Shown here: in pieces, positions 1 to 12,319 of the stretch
Position numbering within the stretch: position 1 is the stretch's first letter
Layout: each line of letters begins with the position of its first letter
Assembly (NCBI GenBank): GCA_001683735.1
Contig: LUGG01000015.1
Span: 868,001-932,000, forward strand
Length of the DNA stretch: 64,000 nt
From: Grifola frondosa
Taxonomy: Eukaryota > Basidiomycota > Agaricomycetes > Polyporales > Grifolaceae
Direction: 5' to 3'
Made by a program: the position numbers and the translations under genes
Notes under the pieces: model-generated
Database searches by the model: none
What the model saw: the letters and a program-made list of their open reading frames with translations, nothing else
Told to the model about the DNA's origin: nothing

Positions 1-1357
1 ACCATCTCGCTGTCACTATCACTCAAGTTTCGTCTACGCTTGCGGTTGACGCGCGGACGGTAGTCGTGGGCCCCGTCTTCTCGGCCTTCTTCACCGTCAG
101 CTCTGCCCTGCCCGCCATGCTCCCCCTCCGCTCCCATCAGGAGCCCGCTGCGATCCACCTCCTCGCCGTCCTCAGCCTCGTTCTTGTTCCACCACTCACT
201 GCGGTTTTTCGTTTGCTTGAAGTACATGCCTTCAAGCGCGAGACGCTTCCGCTGGACGGCCTCCACCTCCGCCCGTGCACTTTCTGTCATCGACCGGATG
301 TTTGCGAGGAGCAGATTGAGCTCGCGGACCTGATGTTGCAGCTCGACGCCTTCGTTGGCGAACTCAGTGAGCTCGCGTAGGTACTTCCGCGTCTCCTTGT
401 AGGTGGGGCGTGAATGGGCTCGACGGGCTGTGGCGGTGGCTCTGGGATCGGAAGGTCCCGCAGAACTGTGCGAACGGCCGTCAGCATGATATTATACCCC
501 GATGCAAAACTAGTCGACCGTACCTGATGGGCTCGCGACATGATCTTCCTCTTGCGCGGGAGGAGGAGCCGATATAACCCTCTCTTCGAGAGGTTCACGC
601 AGGCGGCCTACTATTGTCAACGTCACAATTTGACACATGATGGAAGAACACGTACTTGGGCCTGCCACTGGCTCCGGCTGGGCGTTCGTATTTGAAACCT
701 CCCGAATAACTTCTAGAATAGTCGTCAGCGCGCGTCATGCTTCACATTCATAGCTAGTCAACTGTACCTGAAGGACCTGCAATTTGTTCTTCCCGTGCTG
801 GGGGAGGACCTGTCACAGCCTTCTTAACCGGTGTATGCCTGCGGCCTGTTCCATCAGCGTCGAGGCGTGACATTTATTCGAGGAACACGTACTGGGGCCG
901 GGAACATTCTCCACGTCTTCCTCGACTCCTGCCAGCCACTTCGTGACATTGCGTGGCGGGGTCTTCTCGTTGTGCGCACTCTTCAAGGTTTTGCTTCGAG
1001 AGTTTTGAGGGGCGCGGTCTGGCCGGTTTCTTGCCTGCGGAAGCTGGGTTGCCTCCTTTCTTGTGCTTTCTCAATGCTTGAGTGTCGAGGCTGGACAATG
1101 CGACGCTCAACCTTCGACGCCACACCTAGAGACTCCGAGAGATACATACGGTGGCACCCCGTCAGGATACGTCGACAGTAATCTGTCGATGATCAATTCT
1201 TTTTTCGCGTTTGCCGCGATATTTTCGCGCTGCCAGAACGGTCGGATGTCTCAGTACAAGGTACAGACGCGTGCCACCGCAACAAAGGACTCACCTTGGC
1301 GATTGCCTGGAGCTCCTTGCGCGGAAGAAGGTCGAGAGTTGCTTTGTCGAGAAGCAT
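1..1357 (-). CDS. SAP-like N-terminal, coiled-coil protein (partial, 3' end outside window)
   Basis: Exon 1 (1357-1295) encodes 21 residues beginning MLLDKATLDLLPRKELQAI. It splices by GTGAGT to exon 2 (1229-1150), which ends in YPDGVPP. The pattern leucine...RKEL..IAK...AN.K..II..L matches a SAP-like helix-loop-helix (SAP modules bind DNA or chromatin). The same exon split occurs in the gene at 2612-4973, so the two are paralogues. Downstream, two tandemly similar exon pairs encode GPPPAREEQIAGPS and APPPAQEEDHVASPS. A last visible exon (about 450 to 1) encodes a coiled coil (YKETRKYLRELTEF...) followed by WWNKNEAEDGEE and an acidic-basic tail running off the window. The reading frame from about 1125 to 950 is uncertain: the early and late parts of that exon are open in different frames. 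The function is unknown. Confidence 0.6.
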
Positions 1358-1978
1358 TGTGAGTGTTTGGTTTGGTGATATGTCTAGGTGCAAGAGGAAT
1401 AAGGCGGAAGGAATGGAGGTAGGAATGACGGTGTTATGGCGCGTGTTGTGTTGACTTTTAAATATCTGGATTTCGCGCAAGTGGCACCAACGCGACTGCA
1501 ACGCGTCACGGGACAGCAGTAGCGGCCCGGGAAGATGGTCTACTAAAGGCGGAGGATTCCGAGATGGGGTTCTTTCTTCTGGATTTCTTTGTGCTCGCGC
1601 AAGCTTCGAGTTCTCTCCTCGTCCCTTTCTCTGATTCAGGCTTATTCGAGCATAATGGATCTATAGTGAGGGTAGCCAGCGGCTTGAATCCTCAATGACT
1701 TCAAAGCTGCCTTCGATTTCATGCTATCAAAGCTGCGCGATATCGATGAATATCTAGTGGTTCGCAGAACGCCTAAGTGAGCCCAGATACGACCGTCCAC
1801 ACATGGCTGCCGCATGGTGATTTATTCCGAGCTACCATAGGTCCAGAATTTGGGATAATATCTCTTGCCAGAACTCGTTGAACCGTAACAAAACAGTGAA
1901 ATTTGAAGCTCTTTTGAAGTAAAAATATGGTATTTGTGTCAGAGTAGATATATATATTAATGTTGCGTTAACTGCGTC

Positions 1979-2087
1979 GGCAAGATGGCCGAGCGGTCCA
2001 AGGCGTGTGACTCAAGCGAAAGCTTGCCTGCTTTAGTGGGTTTCTCATCTGGGTATCCAGGCGTGGGTTCAAATCCCACTCTTGTCA
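1979..2087 (+). tRNA. tRNA-Leu(CAA) with intron
   Basis: The acceptor stem GGCAAGA pairs with TCTTGTC and is followed by discriminator A. The D-arm is TGGCCGAGCGGT, typical of leucine tRNA. The anticodon loop CTCAAG gives CAA. An intron of about 30 nt follows the base 3' of the anticodon, at the standard position. A long variable arm (CTGG-GTAT-CCAG) marks a class II tRNA, and the T-arm is GTGGG-TTCAAAT-CCCAC. The encoded 3' end is A at 2087, followed by a T-rich Pol III terminator (CTTTTTCCC). The exact intron ends are inferred from the yeast tRNA-Leu(CAA) layout, and one anticodon-stem pair looks imperfect. Confidence 0.85.
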
Positions 2088-2611
2088 TCTTTTTCCCGAA
2101 CGTTGTATGATAATCTTTCTAAGATGCAGAGGTGCGTTTCATGACTCTACATCGTTCAAACCTTGCACGTATTTTTATCACATTATTTTACAATTGATAC
2201 TAATCCCTGCTTCTGGCAGAGCTTTAGTCAGTCCGAAGAGAATGTCTCATTTCATTTGTTCTGAACCTCGCGTGGATCTAAGCTCAAACACAACAGAGAA
2301 CAAATCCTTTCCCACCTAACCTTGGAGGGCTTTCTGTTGTGTCACAAGCTAGATTGCTTCGATGCGTGCATGCGTGAAGTCCGTCTTACAGGACAAGAAT
2401 ACGATTTGTGCAGAAGTGGCGATCAGCATCATAAAAATCACTCTTTCCGCATTATCTGTCTTTCTAATCCGTAACGCCGCTGAGTTCGTATTTCCCAATG
2501 TGCAAGCATATCTAGCCGAGATTATCTTGTTGAACAACAACAGCCACAAGTGGCACCGGCACACTTCAACTCTCTCCTTCTCCCCACCCTCACGTCTCTA
2601 CACTTTCTATC

Positions 2612-4973
2612 ATGGATGCGGCTGCTCTTCGCGCATTATCTCGTTCCGAGCTACAAAAACTGGCCAAGGTAACGCGATCCCCATCCCTCTGGCCTGGGCT
2701 CACGCAATTAACCTCATCTAGGCCAACGGAGTGAGAGCAAATTCAAAGACAGAAACCATCATCAATGAACTCGCGGCTCTATTCCCGGATGGTGTCCCCA
2801 CTGTGCCGCTCCCCGAGAACCCGCCACATCCCGCCGAACGCACGCTCAGGCGAACACGCGCCGCGCAGCGGCACTCGACATACAGGCGGAGCAACAATCC
2901 CGGCCCCAGCTCGATCCTCAGGCTTCGCATGGTTGCCGACGACACGCTGCTTCGGACGCCGAGGAGTCGCCGTGGCTCCATCGAGAATGTGAATCCCGCT
3001 CCTGCAGAACCTGGTCCCAGCCGTCCCGCAGCCGTTGTGGCGGCGGTCAGTGGAGTGGTGGATTTCGCTGCCCTTATGAAGGCACTTCCTAGCATAAGTC
3101 AGGCGGCCAGTCCCGCTACCATTCCAAAGCCTCTCCCCAGTATCAGTCAGGCGGCCAGTCCCACTTCCATTGCGAAGGCTGCACCTAGTGCCAATCGGGT
3201 ATTCCGTGCTGCTGCCACTACAAAGGCAATTCCCAACGTCAGTCGGGCGACCAGTCCAGTTGCCATCGTAGAGGCTGGTCCTAGCGTCAGCGCGGAGGCC
3301 ACTCCTACCGTCAACGCACATGCGGGTCCCAGTGGCAATGCGGTGGCGAATCCCGTTGCAGATGCAAATGCTGTCGCTTTCATTGCAGATGCTGTGGCCT
3401 CAGTGAGGGCGATGATTGAGCCCGCATTCAAATTGAGGACGGGTCCTACTGTCGATGCGACGGCAAATCCTGGTTCAGGTGCCAATGCCAGCCCCGCCGC
3501 CGATGCAAGGGCAGATCCCACCACCAATGCCATCGCGAATTCAGTAGCAAACGCAGAGGCTGATCCCAGCGCCGACTTCGCGGTCGCTTTTATCGAAGAT
3601 GCAGTGGCCCGAGTCAGAGCGAAGCTCGATCCCGCCGTCAGTGCGACAGCTGGTCCAACCGTCAGTGAGGCGGGTCCAATGCAATGGCCGGAACGAGCAA
3701 TGCAGTCGAGGGCAAGTGGAGCGCTCGTTATCCATATGCGCGTTACATCCTCACACTTTCTGTCTCCAGGTGCGGATGCCGCGTTACCCAATTATGTCGA
3801 CGAGCCCGTGCAGGAGGCACCCGCGCCTCCTTCGCCATCTCTCATGGCTACAGAGTATAGCTATGAGTCGGAGGAGGAAACGATCCCGCAGCCTGCGGTG
3901 CTGCGCGACGTCGAGAAGGCGGTTGAGATTATCAACACGCTGGCCGAAGGGTATAAGGCCCTCGACGAGGAGCGGGCGGAGATTCTCGAGACTGCGAAGT
4001 GCCTCATGGGCGAAGTTCAGCAGTTGAGGACGTTGGCTAGCCAGGAACATGCGATGCACAGAGCACTCGCGACTAATTTTTTGTACTGGCAACCCATCGC
4101 GCCGCGCTGGACGGACGAGGACCTCTGGGGTGACCAGGAGAGCTGGAGCGAGGAGAGAATGGGGGAGGCCTCAGACCAGGACTTTGACTGGGATATAAAC
4201 GAGGAGTTGGAAGAACCGTGAGTAGCATTCGTTCGTTCTATGCATGCCACCTTCTAAACGCATTCTTTAGCGAAAACCTCGGTCAATCTTCTTGCCCTCG
4301 CACAGCCAAAATACCGGCGTGCAGAATCGGCTTCCAAAGATACCCGAACAGTGAGTCTACAATGTGTGCAATCTTGTTACATCTTGTTTCTAACGATGTA
4401 TGTGCTTGCCTAAGACCCCGCATGCCCGATTACATGATCGGAAAGCGCGTAATAAATCCAGGACCGCCTATCGCACATATGCATGAGCATCCGTGGCAGC
4501 CTCAGGCTGATTTCGCTTCGGAAGGAGCTGGAGGAAGCCAGTCGGGGCCGAGCAGGTTGTCACCGACATCACCGCCCCAAAAACGTTCTCGCGAGAATGC
4601 AGGGCTTGACGAGCGCGAGGACGACAGCTCGCGCCAGAGCAAGAGGTCGCGGACGACTGCTGCGGAAACACGCCAGCGCACATCACATGTGGCAAGGGCC
4701 GCAGACGAGTCCCGCTCTGAAGCCGTCGAGTCGGACATCCCTCCTATCATCGGGGAGGGCGAGCTTGAGGAAATACAGGATACCCAGAGCGTCGTGGAGA
4801 TGCTCAGCGCAGTGGTCGACGATGAGGACGACCGCGAGACTCCAATGCAGCAGGCGTTCAACGCACGTTTGGCGAATGTCATGGCAGGTAGTGTGCCCAC
4901 TCCAAGGACCCCCCGCCGCCCGCTGCAGCAATCACGTCGGCCTGGCGGCTACATTCGCAGGCAGTTTTTCTGA
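2612..4973 (+). CDS. SAP-like, Ala/Pro-rich repeat and coiled-coil protein
   Basis: Exon 1 (2612-2668) encodes MDAAALRALSRSELQKLAK. Exon 2 starts at 2722 with ANGVRANSKTETIINEL, together a SAP-like module. Exon 2 continues open to about 4217 with a low-complexity middle of degenerate Ala/Pro/Gly/Asn repeats (GPSV.A.A.P, AVAFI.DAVA) and then a coiled coil (residues near AEILETAKCLMGEVQQL). It ends in a Trp- and acid-rich segment (WTDEDLWGDQESW). Short exons lead to a Ser/Arg-rich C-terminus ending GGYIRRQFF. The exon 3/4 junction is ambiguous: acceptors near 4412 and 4461 are both possible. It is the divergent head-to-head paralogue of the gene at 1-1357. No catalytic domain is visible. It is probably a lineage-specific chromatin or DNA-associated protein, which is an inference from the SAP-like head only. 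Confidence 0.65.
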
Positions 4974-5386
4974 CCCTGATCTAAATTTCTGGTGTATATT
5001 ATCATTATATGTATGTACAGTGTACCGCTCCGCCACAGCTCCATAATTGTAGATCGATCTTGCGCGTTAAAAGTTGTTCTTCAGCAGCTCGACAGTCTCC
5101 TTAACCAAGGCCACCACATCCATTGACCAAAGTTTCTAGGCAGGCAGCTATAGTTTCTCCTGATAATAAAGTTGCAGGTTGCGCCTGCTGTCCGGTACAT
5201 CAATGATTCGAACTAAATTCTAGCTAATTCTAGGCGCTTGTTATCCTGTTTGCACATCTGATAGCGATAGCGTTCGTCGGTGCACCCGGCTCTATATTTC
5301 CGACATGGATAAATTCAAGCGAATTCTATGGATTGACACGGACCGCATCCAACTACCCCACATTCAAAGTCTGATCTCTTCGCTAA
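4974..5386. other. Intergenic
   Basis: AT-richer spacer between the SAP-like gene and the flavoenzyme. It holds the 3' UTR of one and presumably the promoter of the other (TCTATATTT near 5290). I see no gene or repeat. Confidence 0.5.
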
Positions 5387-7033
5387 ATGGATGTAACAAC
5401 GAGCAGCGAGATTCTCATCGTAGGCGCCGGATGTTTTGGGCTCTCCACAGCGTATCATCTCTTGAAGCGAGGCTTCAGGCGGGTTACCATAGTCGACAGA
5501 TCTTCGGTGATACCAGCCCCTGACGCTGCGAGCACAGATATCAACAAGAGTGCGTAATAATCTCCGGATGTGATTGATTCTGAAATCTGACATCATGGCC
5601 CCGTTCGTCAGTCGTTCGAAGTTCGTACTCTGACATCTATTACGCACGCCTCGCGCGCGAGGCCATCGCGGCGTGGAAAGACGAGAAAGAATGGGGGGAT
5701 ACCTATCACGAGTGCGTCGCGTCCTGATTTCTCCCAAACGTTCAATCAGCTCGTCTAACTACCTTTGCTCGCACGCAGATCCGGCGTGTTCTGTCCTCTC
5801 CTGGGAAATGACTCCTACACGGACCAGGCATACGTGAACGACATCGCTCTCGGCGCGCGGATCGAGAACTTGGAGAATGCGAGTGCGGTGCGCTCTGTGT
5901 TCCCCCCTGGCGTCAAGATCGGACTGCCAGAGGAGGTCACAGGATATCTGAACCGCGACGGAGGCTGGGCCTTCGCCGAGGAAGGTGTCTCGCGCTTGAT
6001 GTCAAAGGTCCTTGCGCTGGGCGGTCAAATTATTGCCGGAAAGCAGGTTGTCGAGCTCCTCCGGGCTAACGGGAGCACCACGGGAGTGCGATGTTCTGAC
6101 GGCACTGTTTTCGACGCGGATTTGATTGTGCTCAGTGCGGGGTCCTGGACTGCTTCGTCATTCCCTAGCTTAGACCTCGGGCAGAAATGCCTTGCGACTG
6201 GGTATGGTACCTCCTCGCACAAAAAGTGTATATGCGCTCACAAACTTCCCAGACAATGTGTTGGGCTAATGCAGCTCACTCCGGAGGAAGGGGAGCGCTA
6301 TCGCAAATGTCCTGTCTACCTAGATTTCAATTCCGGATTTTACATGTTCCCCGTACGTTTCGGTAATGCTCCAGCAGGCTTGTTTCGCTCATGCATTTTT
6401 ATATGAAGCCGAATGCGGACAACGTCGTCAAAATGGCCATCCACGCAAGTGGCTATACCCAGATGCTCCCGGCTGATGGTAGCACTAGCCCTATATCCAC
6501 CCCGCGCACCATCCAGTCGCACGGCGAACAAGGCCTCCGCATTCCAAGGTCTGCCCTGAAGGAACTCCGGCAAGAACTCGCGAAAGTATATCCTGAGTTG
6601 GCCGCCAAACCGTTCAGCTGGACGCGGCTTTGCTGGTACGCTTTGTCGGACCATCTTTCCGCCTACTGCAACTGAGATAACCTGTCTCCGCTTGTAGGTA
6701 TACCGACTCGCCAGATGACGACTGGGTAATCGGGCCTCATCCCTCGGACCCGAAGATTATGCTGGCTACAGCCGGAAGCGGCCATGCCTACAAGGTATGT
6801 GTGCAAGGTCTAACGAATGCTCCATGACGCGCCATAAACGTATGTTCGTGTAGTTCCTCCCGGTCATCGGCCGTGTGGTGGCAGACAGTATTCAGGGTGT
6901 CCTGCATCCCGCTTTAATCCGCAAGTTTGCGGTTGACCGCCAGCAAAACTCCCATACCGTCTCCCGCGTGGGGAACCAACCCCGAGAACTCGAGCTCGAC
7001 CAGCTGTGCACGCCGGAAGACTTGCTCGCGTGA
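5387..7033 (+). CDS. FAD-dependent amine oxidase (amadoriase / sarcosine oxidase family)
   Basis: Six or seven exons give a continuous DAO-fold flavoprotein of about 450 residues. The start at 5387 is 8 codons ahead of the N-terminal dinucleotide-binding strand ILIVGAGCFGLSTAYHL. Next comes DINKIVRSSYSDIYYARLA, strongly typical of fungal fructosyl amino acid oxidases and related saccharopine/pipecolate oxidases. Later landmarks are LIVLSAGSWT, SWTRLCWYTDSP (the Cys is in the position that carries covalent FAD in this family) and the C-terminal FAD motif ATAGSGHAYKFLPVIGR. The enzyme would oxidise a secondary amine to an imine and H2O2. The exact substrate cannot be told from sequence. All introns are 50-75 nt with GT-AG ends (for example 5550-5611 and 5712-5778). 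There is no PTS1-like tripeptide: the C-terminus is EDLLA. Confidence 0.85.
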
Positions 7034-7176
7034 AATCGTATGAGTCCTTCGTTCTGCGATGAATATTCTAGATCCACTATTAGCTATACAAGATGGAGCA
7101 CTTCATTACTTGTACTTTTCTAGATATTGAGCCCGAAGGCTTACGACGGCAATCCCATAATGTACTTCAGTCCATA

Positions 7177-10100
7177 TCATGCACGGAAGCCGACGAACTC
7201 CCGCCACGACCGGACCTCGGAGGGTATCCGGCCCTCAGTGTATTTTTTCAGACCGCCTTGAGGTATCTTCTTCGCTAAGCTCTCTACGAACAGTTGCGCA
7301 CAGCGAGCGTTGTTCAGAAGCGGCAAGCCGAAATCGACGGCATTGCTAGTATCCAGCATGGCAGTAAGTAAGATAATTAGATGGAATGACTTGGTACTCA
7401 CCGTCGAGCGACGTAGTCCTCGTCTGTGGCATCCTTTCCCCGGGACTGGGCGAGGTTGATGACACACTCGATGTCATAATCATCAAACACCTCGCGCAAC
7501 TTGCGTTTGTCCTTCGTGGGGAAGATGATACGCTTCGCCGAAACGTAGGGAATGTTATTGAGGAACTCCTCGACAATGGGGGAAGAGCAGTAGAGTTTGA
7601 AACCCAGGTCAAGCAGTGTTTCGCAACGGTCCTCATCTCCGGCTTGGTGATGTCGCCGCCGATGAGAACACCTGTGTTAGGGCGCGGGATCTTGAAACCA
7701 GTGGTACTCAAGAGCGATGCCCAGTATGCTTCATGGATATCTTGACCAAAGCTCGCCACCTCACCGGTGCTAGCCATTTCTGCCATAAAATGATCAGTCC
7801 AAAATTATACTAGAAAAAGCAACGCAACCCACCGACTCCCAAGAACGGATCCGCACCACCCAGACGAGTCCAGGAGAATTGGGCAACCTTGATAGCGGTG
7901 TAGTTGTGCTTCTCCGCCATTGCGTCAATGGGCTCCGGCACGTCCTCTCCAACGATCGCGGCAGTGGCAGCGTCGATGAAGTTGTAGCCGAGGACCTTCG
8001 AGACGAAGGGAAATGACCGCGATGCCCGCAGATTGCACTCGATGACCTTCAGGACCGGTTCCTCGCCAGGAGCATCAGCAGCCTTGCGGATGATCTGCAT
8101 GTTATACGGGCCCGAAATCTCGAACGCAGCAGCTACCTTCTCAGCAATCTGCTTGAGTCGAGCCATCTCGTCGTCAGTTAGAGAGAACGGCGGGAGAACG
8201 AGCGTGGCGTCCCCGGAGTGCACGCCGGCATTCTCGACGTGTTCGGAGACCGCGTGCAAGAGGAGACGGCCTTTGTAGGCGACTGCATCTACATCGACCT
8301 CTTGGGCATTATCGATAAACTTCGTGATAACCACCGGGTGGAGAGGAGACACGGATGCAGCAGCTGAGAGGTTGTACTCCAAGGCTGACTCTTCGTACAC
8401 GACGTTCATGGCAGCACCAGATAGCACGTAAGATGGCCGTATAAGGACAGGGTATCTGCATAACATGTTCAGATCATGATCAAAATCAACACATTGCAAT
8501 AACGTCCACATACCCCACTCGCTCAGCAAATTGCTTGGCCGCCTCGACGGAAGTGACTTCAGTCCACTCAGGCTGATCAACGCCGACGCTATCCAGAATG
8601 GAAGAGAACTTGTGTCTGTCCTCCGCGCTATCGATCCTCTCAGGGTCAGTGCCAAGAACGTTGACGCCGTTGTGCTTCAACCGAAGAGCGATGTTCTGCG
8701 GAAGTTGACCTAGTCATGGAATATTTGTGAGAGGCCCCAGTTCATGCAGATAGTCTTTGATACGTACCTCCGACACTGACGATGACACCTTGAGCCTGCT
8801 CCAGTTCGTAGATATCCATGACGCGCTCGTAACCGAGCTCTTCGAAGTATAGCCGGTCGGCCTCATCGAAGTCCGTGGACACCGTCTCCGGATTGTAGTT
8901 GATCATGATCGTACGCTTGCCCATCTCCCTCAGCTTCCGCGCGCAAGTGACTGCACACCAGTCGAACTCCACGCTGCTGCCAATGCGGTACACGCCACTG
9001 CCAAGGACCATCGTACCGTGCTCGTCGAAATCCACATCATGCTCGGAGGCATTGTACGTGGTATAGAGGTAGTTCGTGTGGGCTGGGTATTCCGCAGCAA
9101 GGGTATCGATCCGCTTCACGAATGGCGTAATACCAAGAGACTTGCGGCTCGCACGGACAATGTCTTCGGTAGAAGAAACGAGGTCCGCGATATGGGCGTC
9201 GGAAAAGCCCATGCACTTGGCACGCTTCATGAGTTCCTGATTGATGTTCGCCACGGAACCAGCCTCCTTGACAGCATAGACAGTCTGGACGATGTTGTCA
9301 ATCTTGTACAAGAACCACTAAACGACTGTAATGTCAGCAATACGTCATCCCAAGAATAATCACGAACAAACTTTGTCGATCTTGGTCAACTCATGCAGCT
9401 TGTCTACTGTGTAGTGCTTGTTGAACATCGCGTACGCAATTGCGAACAAGCGCATATCCGTGGGCTTCTGAAGGGCTTGATCCAGATCCTCCGGTTGGAT
9501 ATACGCCTCGAAGCCTTTCCACCGCGGGTCAACCTGACGAATGGCCTTCTGCAGGCTCTCCTCGAACGTGCGTCCAATCGCCATGACCTCGCCGACGGAC
9601 TTCATGGACGAGCCTACCTCCCGGTTAACCTGCGACGAGAACTTGGCCAAGTCCCACTTCGGGATCTTCGTCACAATATAATCAAGAGACGGTTCGAAGC
9701 ACGCTGTTGTCGTCTTAGTCACTGCGTTCGGAAGTTCCGGAAGAGTGTGTCCGAGCGCAATCTTGGCTGCCGTATATGCAAGCGGATACCCTGTCGCTTT
9801 GGATGCCAGAGCACTGAAGCAACATGTTAAACCTCTGCAGAATGGAGCTTGAAACAGCCACGCACCTAGACCGGCTCAGACGCGCGTTGACCTCGATGAC
9901 GCAGTACTCCCGCGAAGTCGGATTGAGCGCGTACTGGATGTTACACTCACCGATGACGCCTAGATGCCGGATAACCTTCAGCGCAGCAGACCGCAACATG
10001 TGGTACTCGTCGTCCGGCAGCGTCTGTGATGGCGCCACGACGATCGAATCTCCCGTGTGGGTTCCAAGAGGGTCGAAGTTTTCCATATTGCAGCAAATGA

Positions 10101-11213
10101 TCGTGTTCTGGAAAATGTACTGTCAGAAGCATGTGGAAATCATGCGACGGCAGCGTACATCGGCAGCGTCCCGGACGACTTCGTACTCGAGTTCCTTCCA
10201 GCCCTTCATGCTCCGCTCGATCAGCACCTGAGGGCTTAGACTGAGACTCTTCGCCGAAAGATCCCGCAGTTCATCCGCATCGTTAGCAAACCCAGAACCC
10301 AGACCGCCGAGTGTGAACGCAGAACGAAGGATGACGGGGTAGCCAATCTTCTCTGCTGCTTGTAAAGCGTCGTTCACCGATGATACAGCCGTTGATTCTG
10401 CAACCGGGATGTCGATCTCTGCAAGAATACCACTATCAGTACGACTTTCGAACAAGACAGAGATCAAGTAAATAAATCGTGTCACGTGACTCATTTTGAG
10501 TGCACCATCCAGCACGCCAAGAATGCAAGCAGTGTCAAAGAATGCAGCGAGAATTACTCACCCTTCAAAGCTTGAACGAACAGGTCGCGATCCTCCGAGA
10601 CTTCCAAAGTTCGAATGGGGGTTCCAAGGACCCGCACGCCGAGCCGTTCTAGCACGCCCATTCTATCCAGTTCAATACCAACGTTCAGGGCACTCTGTCC
10701 ACCAAAGGTTAACAGAATTCCATCTGGCCTTTCCTTTTCCAAGACATATGCGACGTAATCCGGGGTGATTGGCAAGAAATACACTTCAGATGCGAGCTGG
10801 TGCGAGGTTTGCCAGGTTGCGATGTTCGGGTTGATGAGAACAGCGTCGACACCTTCTTCGCGGAGAGCCTTTAGAGCCTGAGAACCAGAATAGTCGAACT
10901 CGCCCGCTTGACCAATGCTGAGACCACCGCTGCCGACGATAAGGACCTTGCGGACGTCTGGACGAGGGATTTTGGGGAGAACCTTGGCAGAGATCTTGCG
11001 AGCAAGCTCCGACGGAGAGGTTAGGACGTGTTGTTCTCCATCTTCATGACCGTATGAACCGACAGCAGCACGTGCGACAGCGCGAACGGGTTTTGTAGGT
11101 ACTGGCGCGTATCGAGCACAAGAGACGTGGAATTGCCGACAGGCCCGCGCTGCTCGACTGGTCTCAAGAGCGCGCAAGAGACTCCAGCTAGGCTGGAGCC
11201 GTATGAGACCCAT
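7177..11213 (-). CDS. CPA2: Carbamoyl-phosphate synthase, arginine-specific, large chain (mitochondrial)
   Basis: Makes carbamoyl phosphate for arginine synthesis from bicarbonate, ATP and ammonia supplied by the small glutaminase subunit. The N-terminus ([16 protein letters not shown]..., Arg-rich, no acid) is a mitochondrial presequence. It is followed by [20 protein letters not shown], the start of the first CPS domain. ATP-grasp landmarks are present: [37 protein letters not shown] and [15 protein letters not shown]. The second half repeats the domain ([43 protein letters not shown], then [19 protein letters not shown]). The C-terminal allosteric domain ends [11 protein letters not shown]. 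It is not fused to aspartate transcarbamoylase, which with the presequence supports the arginine-specific type. Near 7622 the frame breaks: [13 protein letters not shown] and the following [13 protein letters not shown] are in different frames, as if one G of GCGGAA were missing. Confidence 0.93.
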
Positions 11214-12319
11214 GCTCGAGGGAGACGGTGGTTGAGAGTGAGCAAGTTGCCTGACTCGGTTCAGAAAACTTTCGTAAATTGAAGGTTGAAGAGATAAGAT
11301 AAGATCGGGAACTTACATACACATTATGTAATTGATATTATCTTGACTTGGCGGCAAAAATCAGCTTGATGCTGAGTACGACTTGGAAGTGTGAGTATTC
11401 GAGGGTGGAGCTCGATTGACGAGAGAGAAAAAGGTTGGAGTATTTTGCGGTGGTACTATTCGAATTTTTGTGTGAAAATATTGAATGAGTGTCTTTAGTT
11501 TGTGTTTAAGGGCGAAGGAAGATTAAGGCGGGATGACCGACAGAGCCTGAATCGCATCAAATATACAAGTACATACGTAAATCATAGCCTTGTGCAATAT
11601 CTTTCGTACCGGTTAAAGCTGCATGACATGACGAACGAGAACGAGGTGTTGCCGGAATAGGCAGGTATGCTGCCTAATATGGAAGCGAACCGTTACGGAC
11701 TTCTGTCTTGTCCATATTTTCGTTCACTCATCAATCAGGGTGCTATGAACACATTTTTTCCGTTTCACTGGGAACAATACTCAGGCTAAACAGTGGGTAT
11801 TCCGCTAGCGAGGTAACGTCAATTACTAGTCTTTTCTGTAGTGATCCAGCTATCCGCACCAGTTCGCATTGAATTTCAATTTGTATAGCGTAAATTGCAT
11901 GGGATAACGGGTATAAGAGGTACGATATCTTTCAGACAGACACCGATCACTGCACCGTCAATACCGCCCGCCACTTATTCGCAACATCCATACCGCGTCC
12001 GCTGGATATGCCGGGAATACGTTTGCAAGTGTGTCTTCTGCACTAATAAAATCGTAACAAGAATGTCCCGGATCGCGCGAGTGAGCACCGCTAATGGCAG
12101 CCACCGCGGAATTCGAAGGAGGCAATGAAGTGCGACCCAGCTTGCTACATGGCAACTCAGCCGCATGCTGCTGCACTGTGTGCGACATCTACGTCATTTT
12201 CTCCGTCAGGAATTCCTGCGGGCCAGATAATCGCATACGATACAGCAGTAGTCGGCGTCCGACGGTGCACGTCGCTTCAGATGGTGGTCAGACTCTTAGA
12301 AAAATCATATTCATACACA
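11214..12319. other. Intergenic
   Basis: About 1.1 kb upstream of the CPS gene. It should contain that gene's promoter and 5' UTR. The short open frames here lack splice logic or family signatures. I see nothing else. Confidence 0.5.

Noticed and set aside
3147..3791. Long open frame opposite the SAP-like gene
   Set aside because: It mirrors the Ala/Gly/Pro-rich repeats of the coding strand and has no splice or start support.
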